NCBI GenBank assembly: GCA_963539695.1
Contig: CAUTOC010000005.1
Location: forward strand, 8,616 to 72,615
DNA from: Catonella sp963539695
Lineage (GTDB): Bacteria; Bacillota; Clostridia; Lachnospirales; Lachnospiraceae
DNA length: 64,000 nt
Reading direction: 5' to 3'
A program made the translations under genes and the position numbers. The notes beneath the pieces are model-generated. The model ran no database searches, had not been told where the DNA came from, and saw only the letters and a program-made list of their open reading frames with translations. Position 1 is the first letter of the stretch; each line of letters begins with the position of its first letter. This document shows, one piece after another, positions 1 through 8,441 of the stretch.

Positions 1-362
1 AGCTCATAGTTATTTTCAACCACAAACTTATAACTGCCGTATTCTTTAGAACCTTCAGGCTTAAATACTCTAAGTTCATAATTGCCCGGTTCCAGGATAG
101 GACTTCCCGGTACAAATTCCACCTCGTTTTTTTCTAAGTACAGCTTACCCATAAGTCCTTTATCAAGTGTTATTATAGCTACAGCTACCTTTTCATTTCC
201 TTTTACATTACTTGAAAATCCACCTATTCCCGGAAACTCATATTTATATCCGTTTCCAACATCTTCTGAAATAAGCACCGGGGAAACAGCTGCTCTTATA
301 CTAGAGGGGAACACTATGAAAAAAAGTAAGGTCATTAAAAACAGATACCCTGCCCTTTTCAT
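1..362 (-). CDS. Secreted protein of the conjugative element, 3' end missing
   Basis: The reading frame starts at ATG 362 behind an AAGGAG site and stays open to the left edge, so only about the first 120 residues are visible. The N-terminus is a clear signal peptide: MKR, a hydrophobic stretch rich in Leu and Phe, then an Ala-type cleavage region near residue 24. The rest is a soluble, beta-rich looking sequence with no family that I recognise. Its ATG overlaps the stop of the preceding gene (TAATG), so it is the latest visible gene of the conjugation operon and is probably translationally coupled. A surface or cell-wall role in transfer is an inference from context only. Confidence 0.7.
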   Translation of the reverse strand, partial: MKRAGYLFLMTLLFFIVFPSSIRAAVSPVLISEDVGNGYKYEFPGIGGFSSNVKGNEKVAVAIITLDKGLMGKLYLEKNEVEFVPGSPILEPGNYELRVFKPEGSKEYGSYKFVVENNYE

Positions 363-637
363 TACAAGCTCCTTTCCGGCTCGGGATTTTTAAGACTTTT
401 AGTCTGTGTGACAGTTCTCTGTCTGCTTTTTGTTTCAGTCTTCTTTTGCGGAATAACGCTTGCTTCCAGTTCAAGAAAAGTAATTTTTTTTCTAAAAGGA
501 TTTTTAGTCTGTGTTTCATTTACTTCACCCTTTTCCGGTTTATAACCGTTAACTTCTCTTTTCCTTTTTTCCTTTTTTAATTCCCTAAGCTCTCTTTCCC
601 ATATCGCCTTATTTTTAGGACTGTCAAAATAGCTCAT
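362..637 (-). CDS. Small charged protein of the conjugation operon
   Basis: This 91-residue protein is rich in Lys, Arg and Glu, with a likely helical N-terminal half (residues 8-35) and a disordered Thr/Lys/Pro-rich tail. There is no signal peptide or membrane segment. It starts at an ATG overlapping the stop of the lipoprotein gene (TAATG) and has an AAGGAG site; it ends in the same TAATG overlap with the next gene. Such tight coupling argues that it is really translated. I do not recognise its family; small basic proteins are common in conjugation operons of Firmicutes, but a function cannot be assigned. Confidence 0.6.
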   Translation of the reverse strand: MSYFDSPKNKAIWERELRELKKEKRKREVNGYKPEKGEVNETQTKNPFRKKITFLELEASVIPQKKTETKSRQRTVTQTKSLKNPEPERSL

Positions 638-1374
638 TAATTCTCCTTTTTTATTTCTACCTGTTTGTCAAGATATCCTTCTATCTTTTCATTTACCCTT
701 TCTAACAGTTTTGTATGATCCTTATGTACCAAGTAAACATAAGCTTCTCTTGGAGATGAACTCATCTCCTGTGCCTGAATGCCCTCTTCGGTATTAAGTA
801 GTGAAATAGCCTCTCTTTCTGTCAATATGGCGGCTCTTATACGCCCTTCTCTTATTTCTTCAGGTATCATCTTGATATTTTCAAAACTTTTAAGAGTTAC
901 CTTTTCGCTGTCTGCAATCTCTCCAACCATTTTTACATTTTCTGAGGTTGCAACATTTTCTCCCTCCATACTGCCGAGATTGTCAAGGTATATTCCCTCT
1001 TTAGTTAAAAGAAAATATCCTCCCTTTCCATAATTTCTTGAAGCTCTCAGATCCTTATTATACTCTACATTCTCTACAAATCTGCCTGCTGCAATATCAA
1101 TCTCATTGTTTGCCAACATATCTATCAATTCTTTTTGAGATTTGACTTCGGTAAATTTTACATCTCCTGCCACTTCTTTTGCTATATCTATCTCAACACC
1201 CAAGTAACTTCCGTCCGACTTTGTTAAAAAGCGGTCTCCTCCGTCTATTATTCCGACATTTATTTTTCCCTTGTCTATCGGATCTTCTGTAACTTCTTTT
1301 TCTTCACTGAAAAATGAGCAAGATGAGAGAAGTAACATAATCACAAGTAGTCCACTAAATATTTTTATTTTCAC
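637..1374 (-). CDS. Orphan solute-binding lipoprotein (family 3 fold) in the conjugation operon
   Basis: The start chosen is GTG 1374, because AGGAGG lies 7-8 bases upstream and the signal peptide then begins properly (VKIKIFSGLL...). The lipobox LLSSC gives a diacylglyceryl Cys near residue 19. The remaining 225 residues match the amino-acid ABC solute-binding fold (SBP_bac_3): a KINVGIIDG first strand, an SYLGVEIDIAKEVA segment, and an NNEIDIAAG segment. No permease or ATPase is nearby. It lies between VirB4 and a small protein in a conjugation operon and overlaps the next gene by one base. The family suggests ligand binding at the outer face of the membrane; its role in conjugation is unknown. 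Most likely it is a surface receptor or structural lipoprotein recruited by the element. Confidence 0.75.
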   Translation of the reverse strand: MKIKIFSGLLVIMLLLSSCSFFSEEKEVTEDPIDKGKINVGIIDGGDRFLTKSDGSYLGVEIDIAKEVAGDVKFTEVKSQKELIDMLANNEIDIAAGRFVENVEYNKDLRASRNYGKGGYFLLTKEGIYLDNLGSMEGENVATSENVKMVGEIADSEKVTLKSFENIKMIPEEIREGRIRAAILTEREAISLLNTEEGIQAQEMSSSPREAYVYLVHKDHTKLLERVNEKIEGYLDKQVEIKKEN

Positions 1375-1384
1375 CTTTGTCCTC

Positions 1385-4069
1385 CTACATATTAAACAAC
1401 TCTTCAACACCCTCTCCTGCTTTTATCTCCATATTTGTTCTCTCTGTCGGTGTTGTAATAACAAATGCTGTTCCTCTGCCTGCATTTACTATATTTTCTT
1501 GTTCCGACTCATTTATAGTTCCTGCATTTTCATAGAGCTTTACTAAATCCTGCATGTCATTAGGTGCTAAAGCAAAGATAAAGGAATACTGTGAGGCATT
1601 TATTATGGCTGTCGATTTTCTTGACAATTCCTCCGTTCCGACAAAGTCCTTGATATTTTGTGTAATAACTACCTGCATTCCGTTATACTTTCTAATACGC
1701 TTTGCAAGCTGGTACATAAAGTCAAGTGCAATCGGATACTTTTGATCAATAAAAACATGGGCTTCATCTATTACTATAACTATTTTTCTCTCCGCTTTGT
1801 ACTTTATATTGTAATCTCTGTTTTTTATAATCTCATTATCAAGCCACTTTAGCACTAAAAGCATCTGAGCATTGGCTGTTGTATGGTTTTTATTTGCAAG
1901 TAATGACTGGAAATCAAAAACTATGAAATTTTCTTTAGTGGAAAGACTGGTTTCTCCATTCCATAAAATACTGTCTCTGCCGCCTTTTGCAAATTTTGAT
2001 ATATAATTGATAAGAATACGAAGGTTATTTTTACTGTATTCTCCGTTTGCCTCTTTATGTTCTTTCTCAATCATAGCATAAAGATCATCAAAGGTCGGAT
2101 AATCTTTTGTGCCAAGCGGTGAAAGATCGGTATCTACATCTATACCTTTTTCCGCATACATACGCACTGTAATGTTATTCAGATATTCAAGAGCATCAGA
2201 ACTTATTCCTATCAGAATCTGACGGTAAAATTCTTCCAAAAACTGTAAATGTGTAGTAAAGCTGTTATCCTTAACTCCTACTCCCTCTTCATCATCCGAA
2301 AGTCCCGTGATGATGTGGAAAGGATTAAGTCTTCCCTGTGTAGCTGAACCTACATCTATTATCTTTCCTGAAAGTTTCCTTGCAAGCTCCGTATATTCAT
2401 TCTCCGGGTCTAAAATAAAGATTCTTGAATTCTCTGCCGCCAGCTGAGTTAATATACTCTTTGTAGCATAGGACTTACCCGAGCCTGACTTTCCGATAAT
2501 AACAGTGTTACTGTTTACTCTTTCTTTATCTCTCTTGAAAAAGTTTACAAATGTAGGAACACCGCCGCTTTCTCCTACATAAATACCTCTTGCATCACAT
2601 AAGCTTTTATACGCAAACGGAAAAACTGCCGCAATCGAGTTGGAATGTATACCTCTTTGATAGCTCTTAAAGGCATCAAAGCCTGAAGGCTGAAGTGAGG
2701 TTATACCTTCAAACTGCTGTAAGAAAAGGTCTGTAATCCTGATACCTTCCTCTGACAGCTCCCTTCTTACAGTCTTTTTCATAGCACTTCTTGAACCGGA
2801 CTTTTCACCTCCACGCTTTAAGAGTGCGGAGTGATCATAATCATGTACCTGAATAAAAGTATTTACAGAAAAGAGCATTTCATTTTCACCTTGCAGATAC
2901 GAAAGTACATCTGAAAGTGTGTTAACATGGGTATCAAGCTCCATCATTCTTGAGGTCTTTCCTGTATTTGCTCTCTGCTCTCTAAGTTCATCTATTGACC
3001 TGTCAATCTGCCTTATGGCTTTATAACGGTCAACCGGCGTCATTTTCATTATAATTTTCGTACCAACTTTATTCATAAAATTGGCTCCCCAAGCATTTCC
3101 TACCATTAAAGGATAATCCCTTACACGAAAATTATGTGTAATCAAATCATCGTATTTTACAGTTCTCTTTGCAATTTCAATCTTCTTTGGCAAAATCCAG
3201 TCAAGATACTTATCAGGCTGTAATTCATAAGCTTCTCTTTCATCAAAATTATGTCCATAGTTGTATTTCAAAAATATTGCAAGCTCTGCTCCCTTTAACA
3301 TCTTACATTCCATACCGTTAGAACTAAAAATGCCGATAGCCGTCTTTGCCTGCTCCATTATTGTTTTTCTGTCCTTGTCTATAAAAACAAGATAGTGCAT
3401 AGGAACAAATACCTTATCTTTGAAATTAAAGTCTGCAAGCTGAGTAATACGGTCATTTACAATACCGACCCTTATAGTAAGTTCTTCTTCCGATATCATA
3501 CCGTTTAGATATGCTTCCTTTAAGTCCTCTATCTTCTTTCGTTCACCCACTATAAAATCATCGTATATTACAGGGCGGTCAAGCTTTACAAGATTTATTA
3601 CCTCGCCCATTGTTGCTGTTCTTAATACTGTACCGAAACAATAATCAATGAGACTGTTTTGTGCATTTTCACTGTAAAACTTAAATTCCACAGAAGGAAT
3701 TTCGATAACCACACCTGCGTACTGCCTTCCATACTCAATAAATTCCTCATTGACACCCGTAAAAGAAGTTATATCTTCAACACTGAATCTTTTTTTCATA
3801 TCGCTGCTTTTTGAAAAAAATACACGCTGTCTGCTTAAATACCTTAAAATATAGTAGAGCATAAGGTAGCCTTTATCATCTTCTACCGGAATTATGAGCA
3901 TCGTAGTTATTACTGCCGCCATACTTGCCCAAACCTGTGCAAGCGGAACATTGGAAACAAAAAGAGAAACGGTCAGGGCAAGACCTACAGCACCGATAAG
4001 CACATCAGGAAGTTCAATTCCTCTAAAGAGTTCCATCCTGACTTTAGTCTTTTTAGGAATTACTCTCAT
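1385..4069 (-). CDS. virB4: VirB4-type conjugation ATPase with fused PrgI-like N-terminus
   Basis: The protein has 894 residues. Residues 1-90 look like a PrgI-family membrane module, with two hydrophobic segments around residues 22-60 and a YLSRQRVFF end; in many Gram-positive elements this is a separate small gene. The rest is a VirB4/TraC-like ATPase: Walker A GKSGSGKS near residue 525, Walker B IVIVIDEAH near residue 765, and a TQNIKDF segment after it. VirB4 powers assembly and substrate transfer of type IV secretion at the inner face of the membrane. It follows the TrbL-like genes by 3 bases and precedes the lipoprotein gene by 10. The assignment to VirB4 is firm; the PrgI fusion is read from topology and sequence style. 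Confidence 0.9.
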   Translation of the reverse strand: MRVIPKKTKVRMELFRGIELPDVLIGAVGLALTVSLFVSNVPLAQVWASMAAVITTMLIIPVEDDKGYLMLYYILRYLSRQRVFFSKSSDMKKRFSVEDITSFTGVNEEFIEYGRQYAGVVIEIPSVEFKFYSENAQNSLIDYCFGTVLRTATMGEVINLVKLDRPVIYDDFIVGERKKIEDLKEAYLNGMISEEELTIRVGIVNDRITQLADFNFKDKVFVPMHYLVFIDKDRKTIMEQAKTAIGIFSSNGMECKMLKGAELAIFLKYNYGHNFDEREAYELQPDKYLDWILPKKIEIAKRTVKYDDLITHNFRVRDYPLMVGNAWGANFMNKVGTKIIMKMTPVDRYKAIRQIDRSIDELREQRANTGKTSRMMELDTHVNTLSDVLSYLQGENEMLFSVNTFIQVHDYDHSALLKRGGEKSGSRSAMKKTVRRELSEEGIRITDLFLQQFEGITSLQPSGFDAFKSYQRGIHSNSIAAVFPFAYKSLCDARGIYVGESGGVPTFVNFFKRDKERVNSNTVIIGKSGSGKSYATKSILTQLAAENSRIFILDPENEYTELARKLSGKIIDVGSATQGRLNPFHIITGLSDDEEGVGVKDNSFTTHLQFLEEFYRQILIGISSDALEYLNNITVRMYAEKGIDVDTDLSPLGTKDYPTFDDLYAMIEKEHKEANGEYSKNNLRILINYISKFAKGGRDSILWNGETSLSTKENFIVFDFQSLLANKNHTTANAQMLLVLKWLDNEIIKNRDYNIKYKAERKIVIVIDEAHVFIDQKYPIALDFMYQLAKRIRKYNGMQVVITQNIKDFVGTEELSRKSTAIINASQYSFIFALAPNDMQDLVKLYENAGTINESEQENIVNAGRGTAFVITTPTERTNMEIKAGEGVEELFNM

Positions 4070-4072
4070 AAA

Positions 4073-5488
4073 CTAAGCTCTGCCTCTCTTTCCAACAAAT
4101 TTTTGGCTCATTTCTTTTCTTTTATCATCATTTACCTGCTCCATTTTATTGTCTGAAGCTCGTCCAAATAATTTAGAACCTACATTTTCAACCTTATTCG
4201 TAAAGTAACTTCCTGCACTCATAGCAAGTCCATGTGCCATAATACCTGTCTGCTCCTCTTTCATTCCTGCATTTTGAGATAAGAGAGCGGTAAGTGTTGA
4301 ACCGGCTTTAAGTAATGCAAATGCTCCGCCTGCAACAAAAATAAGTTTTATTATATAATCCCCTTCCACTGTTGTTTTTCCAAAGATTATATTTCCACTC
4401 ATTACATAAGGACAAATTAAAAGATAAATCTGCATTGCAATAACCGTTCCATATCCTGAGAAAATCTTACCTACAAATAAATCTTGCCAACCCTTAAATT
4501 TTTCTCCGTCATCAAGCGGCATCATCGCCACAAAAAACGGCGAAATAATGTAAAGCAGAACAACTTCAAATATGCGTGTCATAAATTTACACAAAACAAC
4601 TGCCAAAATTATAATAAAGAAAATACCCATACCGTAGCCGATAAGATAATCCATCTTACCTAACTTAAAATATTTTTCAACTTCGTTTTTATCAGTAGGA
4701 TCTAACCTTCCCAAATAAAACTCGCCTCTTTTTCCTTTCAATATATCCAGACTTTCATTTTTACCTCTTATATCTGAAAGATTTTTATCTTCATTTCCCG
4801 GTTTCGCCGCATCCAAACTGCTTATAACAAAGAGAATATTTGAGATACGAACCTCTCCTTGTGTCTTTCCTGCATTTTCGGCTGAAATGGTATACTGTGA
4901 GGCTATTTTTACAGATTTTAGTACCGCACCGCCAAGAGTTAATATAAAAAGGCAGCTGAACTGAACCAGTAAAAACTGAAACATAGCCTTTGCCAATGAT
5001 TTCATAACTCGTGAAACATTTCTGTGATTTTCTCCGTCTATGTCCATACCCGCTCTTGCTACTGCAATTACAGAAAGCAGGAGGCAGAGAAAAACACTAA
5101 ATGCCATAAGTATTAAAAAAACCTTTTGCACAGCCGACTGCTCAAATATCGCCATTAAAAGTGTCGTCTTATGACTGTTTCCGCCAACAACAGTAACCTC
5201 TTTCACTCCGCTAAAATAGTCGAAAGCATTTTGAAAAGAGTTTATAAGTGTCATCATATCTGCAAACAAACTGTAAAATATACCGCTTAATACTTCGCGT
5301 ATCAATTCTATGGTATCGTTTATAATGGGCCATAAAATAGTCTGTAAAAGCGGCTTTAATATATTATCAAAAACCCAACTTAGTACAGTTTCCAAAAGGC
5401 TTGATAAAAATTTTAATATCGGAGACAAAATTTTATCGAATACCCAGTTGAAAATCACTGAAAATAGCCCTAAATAAGCATATTCCAT
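4073..5488 (-). CDS. VirB6/TrbL-like conjugation channel protein, copy 1
   Basis: This is a 471-residue polytopic membrane protein with an amphipathic N-terminal region and about six hydrophobic segments. A conserved block LYIISPF, then DDGEKF, GW, LFVGK and SGYGT occurs around residues 310-350 and is shared with the next gene. A charged cytoplasmic tail (about residues 420-471) ends in basic residues. The family (VirB6/TrbL-like, seen in Tn1549-type and related elements) forms the membrane pore of the mating channel. The start follows an AGGAGG site and lies 10 bases after the paralogous gene. Between the membrane segments is an extracellular or cytoplasmic insert of about 70 charged residues (roughly 215-285) that the paralogue lacks. 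Confidence 0.8.
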   Translation of the reverse strand: MEYAYLGLFSVIFNWVFDKILSPILKFLSSLLETVLSWVFDNILKPLLQTILWPIINDTIELIREVLSGIFYSLFADMMTLINSFQNAFDYFSGVKEVTVVGGNSHKTTLLMAIFEQSAVQKVFLILMAFSVFLCLLLSVIAVARAGMDIDGENHRNVSRVMKSLAKAMFQFLLVQFSCLFILTLGGAVLKSVKIASQYTISAENAGKTQGEVRISNILFVISSLDAAKPGNEDKNLSDIRGKNESLDILKGKRGEFYLGRLDPTDKNEVEKYFKLGKMDYLIGYGMGIFFIIILAVVLCKFMTRIFEVVLLYIISPFFVAMMPLDDGEKFKGWQDLFVGKIFSGYGTVIAMQIYLLICPYVMSGNIIFGKTTVEGDYIIKLIFVAGGAFALLKAGSTLTALLSQNAGMKEEQTGIMAHGLAMSAGSYFTNKVENVGSKLFGRASDNKMEQVNDDKRKEMSQKFVGKRGRA

Positions 5489-5498
5489 TACTTGCCTC

Positions 5499-6659
5499 CT
5501 ATCTTCTAAGTCTTGAGAGTTTCCACTTTGCTCTCATAATTGTGCTTCTTACAAAACTTCCGCTTCCTTTTACAAGTCCATAAGTTTCCGGTGCAAAAAG
5601 CTGAAGCATTACCGATTTAGACCTGTATACCGCCAAAGCTCCGCCTAAAACAACAAACAGCTTTATACAAACATCCATCATTGCATTTCCCGTATCAAAT
5701 CTTATGTACTTACCTCCAATTATAAGCGGAGTAAGCATAAGATAGAGTTTCATTACAACCATAGGTCCATAAGCCGATAAAAACATTCCTACAAACATTT
5801 CTTTCCACTTATTAAAGCGTCTGCCGTCATCTACAGGAATATATGCTGCGGCAAAAGGGCTTATGATATATAAAAATATTATAATGAAAAGCCTTTTTAT
5901 GTACTGGAATATACACAAAAGAAGGATTAAACTCATAAGCAGTGAACTTACAACTGCAAATGTATAGTCAATTTTACTAACATTAAAATTACTTTTTACA
6001 AGCTCTATATCTTCATAACGCTGCCCTATTGAAAACATTTTTAAGTTAACACCGGGATTTGCCGCAGGTTCCGCTACCGTTATAAAAAGTGTATCTGCCA
6101 CCGATTGACTTTGTTCTCTTCCAAAAGATAAATCAATAACTGATGGTACATATTTAACCACCTGCAACATAAAAACAAGGGTTAAAGGAATAATCATAAA
6201 GGTAAAGCTTGCTTTCAAACTTCTTCTTATTACTGCACTTATCGGATTTTTATTTTCTAAAATTCCATCCTGCATAGACCTTGCAACCATTATAATTGTC
6301 GTTATAAAGCTTATCAGCACACTAATCATAGTAATGAGAAGGAAAAAACGCTGAATACTTCCAAGTTCCAAAAAAACCTCAAGCAGATTTTTTTCAACTG
6401 CCACATCACTTATTCCTTTAACTTGTATATTTGAGTAACCTGAAAAAATATCAAATATCTGCTGTAAAAAATGTACAAGTTTTAATAAAACTACCCAGCC
6501 TCTGAGTAAAAAATTTGCAAGGGCATCTTGGATAAGTTTTCCCAGTGTTGATATTAAAATATAAGCTACATCTCTAATCACAGGACCAAGTACATTATTA
6601 AAAAGAGCTGTAAACATATCTGTCAGTAAAGTTGTAAATGATAAGCCTACATATTCCAT
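5499..6659 (-). CDS. VirB6/TrbL-like conjugation channel protein, copy 2
   Basis: This 386-residue polytopic protein is paralogous to the next gene. Both begin MEY, share the order of hydrophobic segments, and share the block LYIISPF, P(L/V)DDG, KF or RF, W, MFVG and S(A/G)YG. It ends in a short basic tail. The start has an AGGAGG site 5-6 bases upstream. It lies between the surface protein and copy 1, in the core of the transfer operon. Two different TrbL-like subunits suggest a heteromeric channel or division of labour; that is inference. The membrane-channel role follows from family resemblance and gene order next to VirB4 and VirD4. Confidence 0.75.
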   Translation of the reverse strand: MEYVGLSFTTLLTDMFTALFNNVLGPVIRDVAYILISTLGKLIQDALANFLLRGWVVLLKLVHFLQQIFDIFSGYSNIQVKGISDVAVEKNLLEVFLELGSIQRFFLLITMISVLISFITTIIMVARSMQDGILENKNPISAVIRRSLKASFTFMIIPLTLVFMLQVVKYVPSVIDLSFGREQSQSVADTLFITVAEPAANPGVNLKMFSIGQRYEDIELVKSNFNVSKIDYTFAVVSSLLMSLILLLCIFQYIKRLFIIIFLYIISPFAAAYIPVDDGRRFNKWKEMFVGMFLSAYGPMVVMKLYLMLTPLIIGGKYIRFDTGNAMMDVCIKLFVVLGGALAVYRSKSVMLQLFAPETYGLVKGSGSFVRSTIMRAKWKLSRLRR

Positions 6660-6668
6660 ACAAGCCTC

Positions 6669-8441
6669 CTATCTAACCTTCACTGTTTTGTTCATCCTCT
6701 TAAAGAAAAAAATACCGGCAATTAAAAGGGTAAGAATGATGGCAATGGCAATAAGTGCCGCCTGATTTATTTGGTATTTTATACTAAAAGTTGATTCACT
6801 TTTATTTCCTGCATTATCTATTACAACAAGTCTGTATGTACCCGCTCCTTCAATAAGTTCAAGGCTTTCTCCTTCTTTTTCAAGGGTTTTATCCTTATAT
6901 AACTCAAAACGGGCTATATCATCACTTAAATATCTAATCTGTGCCTGATTTTCCAAAAGACTTACTTGAAATCTAGGACTTACTCTGTCAAGAGTTACAT
7001 CAAGTGTATGTTCTCCCGCCTTGTCGGTAGTTGTGATTTTATAACTTCCGTCTTTCCACAATTTTAACATCCGCCCTGATTTTCCAAAAACTGCATTTGC
7101 ATAACTCTTGCCGTTTATCTTAATATCTATAAGTTTAGCATCCGGAGCCAGCGGAAATACCCCCAAATCTCTTACGGGCGAACTCCCTATTATTCTGAAT
7201 GTAAAGACCGGCTTTATTTCTTTGTAGGCAACCTTAAAAGATAAATCCGCACTATCCGGATAAAGAACATAACTTCCTGCTTCTTCCACATAACTTCCCG
7301 GATTAAAATCTTCAACTAATTTACCGTCCCTAAAAAGCTTAAATGTGAGAGTATCACTTTTTGCAATCATAACCGATTGGTTTGTTATGCTGCCGTTTGC
7401 AACATTTGTTAAAAATATATCACCGTTTTTTAGAGCATTCTTAAAAAGTCCTTTATTGGTATCAAAGGTAACTTCTTCTTTTTGTGCTGCCAGTTTTTCC
7501 TTTTCATCAATATTACCGATTAACTTTTTTATCTCATCTTCTTTAATCTCACCTTCCTCATCCATAATCTGAGTATCAGGTTTATCTTTTTCTATTTTTT
7601 CAAGCTCTTTAGCAATCTCATCTTCATTTATTCCTTCAGGTTCTTTTATAATGTTATCTTTATTTGTATCTTCGATATTCGGTTCTTCTTTTTTGTCATC
7701 CGCAATATCTTCTGCATTAGTGCCGTCATTAGTGAGTTCATCTAAATTAGGTAGAGTATTTTTATCTATTTTAGAACCGGATAAATCTCTTGCAATATCT
7801 TCAAGTCTTTTTTCATATTCAGCTATTTTAGAAAGATCTTCTCTATTATTTAATTCTTCCTCAGCTTTTAACTCTTCCGGTGTCTTTTTCGGTTTTTGTT
7901 GTATCCTGAAATGAAAATTTGCTGTGAGTATTTTATCTTTACTTTCCTTTACTTCAAGTGTAAAAAAATATGTTCCTTTTTTAGTAAAATCTTTACCTTT
8001 TACATATTTATAAGCTACTCCGTCTTTTTTTATTTTAATTTTCATCTTAGCCGGAAACTCTATATGTACCTTTTTATCTGTCCAACCGCCGTTTCCTACA
8101 CTTGAATAGAAAAAATGTTCATCTCCCATTATTTCTTCATAGGTTTTATATTCTTCTTTGTAGTTTTCTACAAGAGTAACCTTTTCTTTTTTGGGTTTTT
8201 TAGGTTCAGTTTCTTCCTCATCGGATTCATCTTCATCATCTATATTATCTTCAAACTCTTTTTCATTCTCTAACATCTTTTCATTACTTTTACCTACATT
8301 TGTATCTTGATTAGAATTTTGTTCAGAGATGTTTTTTATTCTGTCCAGCTTTTCATCTGCACTTACCGAAGTTACAGTTAAATGTGAACTGACAATGACT
8401 ATTGCCAAAAATAAAATCTTATAGCTGATTTTCTTCTTCAT
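6669..8441 (-). CDS. Acidic cell-surface protein of the conjugation operon
   Basis: The 590-residue protein has an N-terminal signal peptide (cleavage near SVSA-DEK, residue 28), a single C-terminal membrane segment (about residues 558-580) and a short basic cytoplasmic tail, so it is a type I membrane protein facing outward. Between them are a long Asp/Glu-rich linker (about residues 35-95), a beta domain, a second acidic segment (residues 185-320) and then two or more beta-sandwich, Ig-like stretches (about residues 325-550). It overlaps the VirD4 gene by 23 bases and lies just upstream of the channel genes. This topology fits an adhesin or mating-pair contact protein, which is inference. 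I cannot name the family. Confidence 0.7.
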   Translation of the reverse strand: MKKKISYKILFLAIVIVSSHLTVTSVSADEKLDRIKNISEQNSNQDTNVGKSNEKMLENEKEFEDNIDDEDESDEEETEPKKPKKEKVTLVENYKEEYKTYEEIMGDEHFFYSSVGNGGWTDKKVHIEFPAKMKIKIKKDGVAYKYVKGKDFTKKGTYFFTLEVKESKDKILTANFHFRIQQKPKKTPEELKAEEELNNREDLSKIAEYEKRLEDIARDLSGSKIDKNTLPNLDELTNDGTNAEDIADDKKEEPNIEDTNKDNIIKEPEGINEDEIAKELEKIEKDKPDTQIMDEEGEIKEDEIKKLIGNIDEKEKLAAQKEEVTFDTNKGLFKNALKNGDIFLTNVANGSITNQSVMIAKSDTLTFKLFRDGKLVEDFNPGSYVEEAGSYVLYPDSADLSFKVAYKEIKPVFTFRIIGSSPVRDLGVFPLAPDAKLIDIKINGKSYANAVFGKSGRMLKLWKDGSYKITTTDKAGEHTLDVTLDRVSPRFQVSLLENQAQIRYLSDDIARFELYKDKTLEKEGESLELIEGAGTYRLVVIDNAGNKSESTFSIKYQINQAALIAIAIILTLLIAGIFFFKRMNKTVKVR

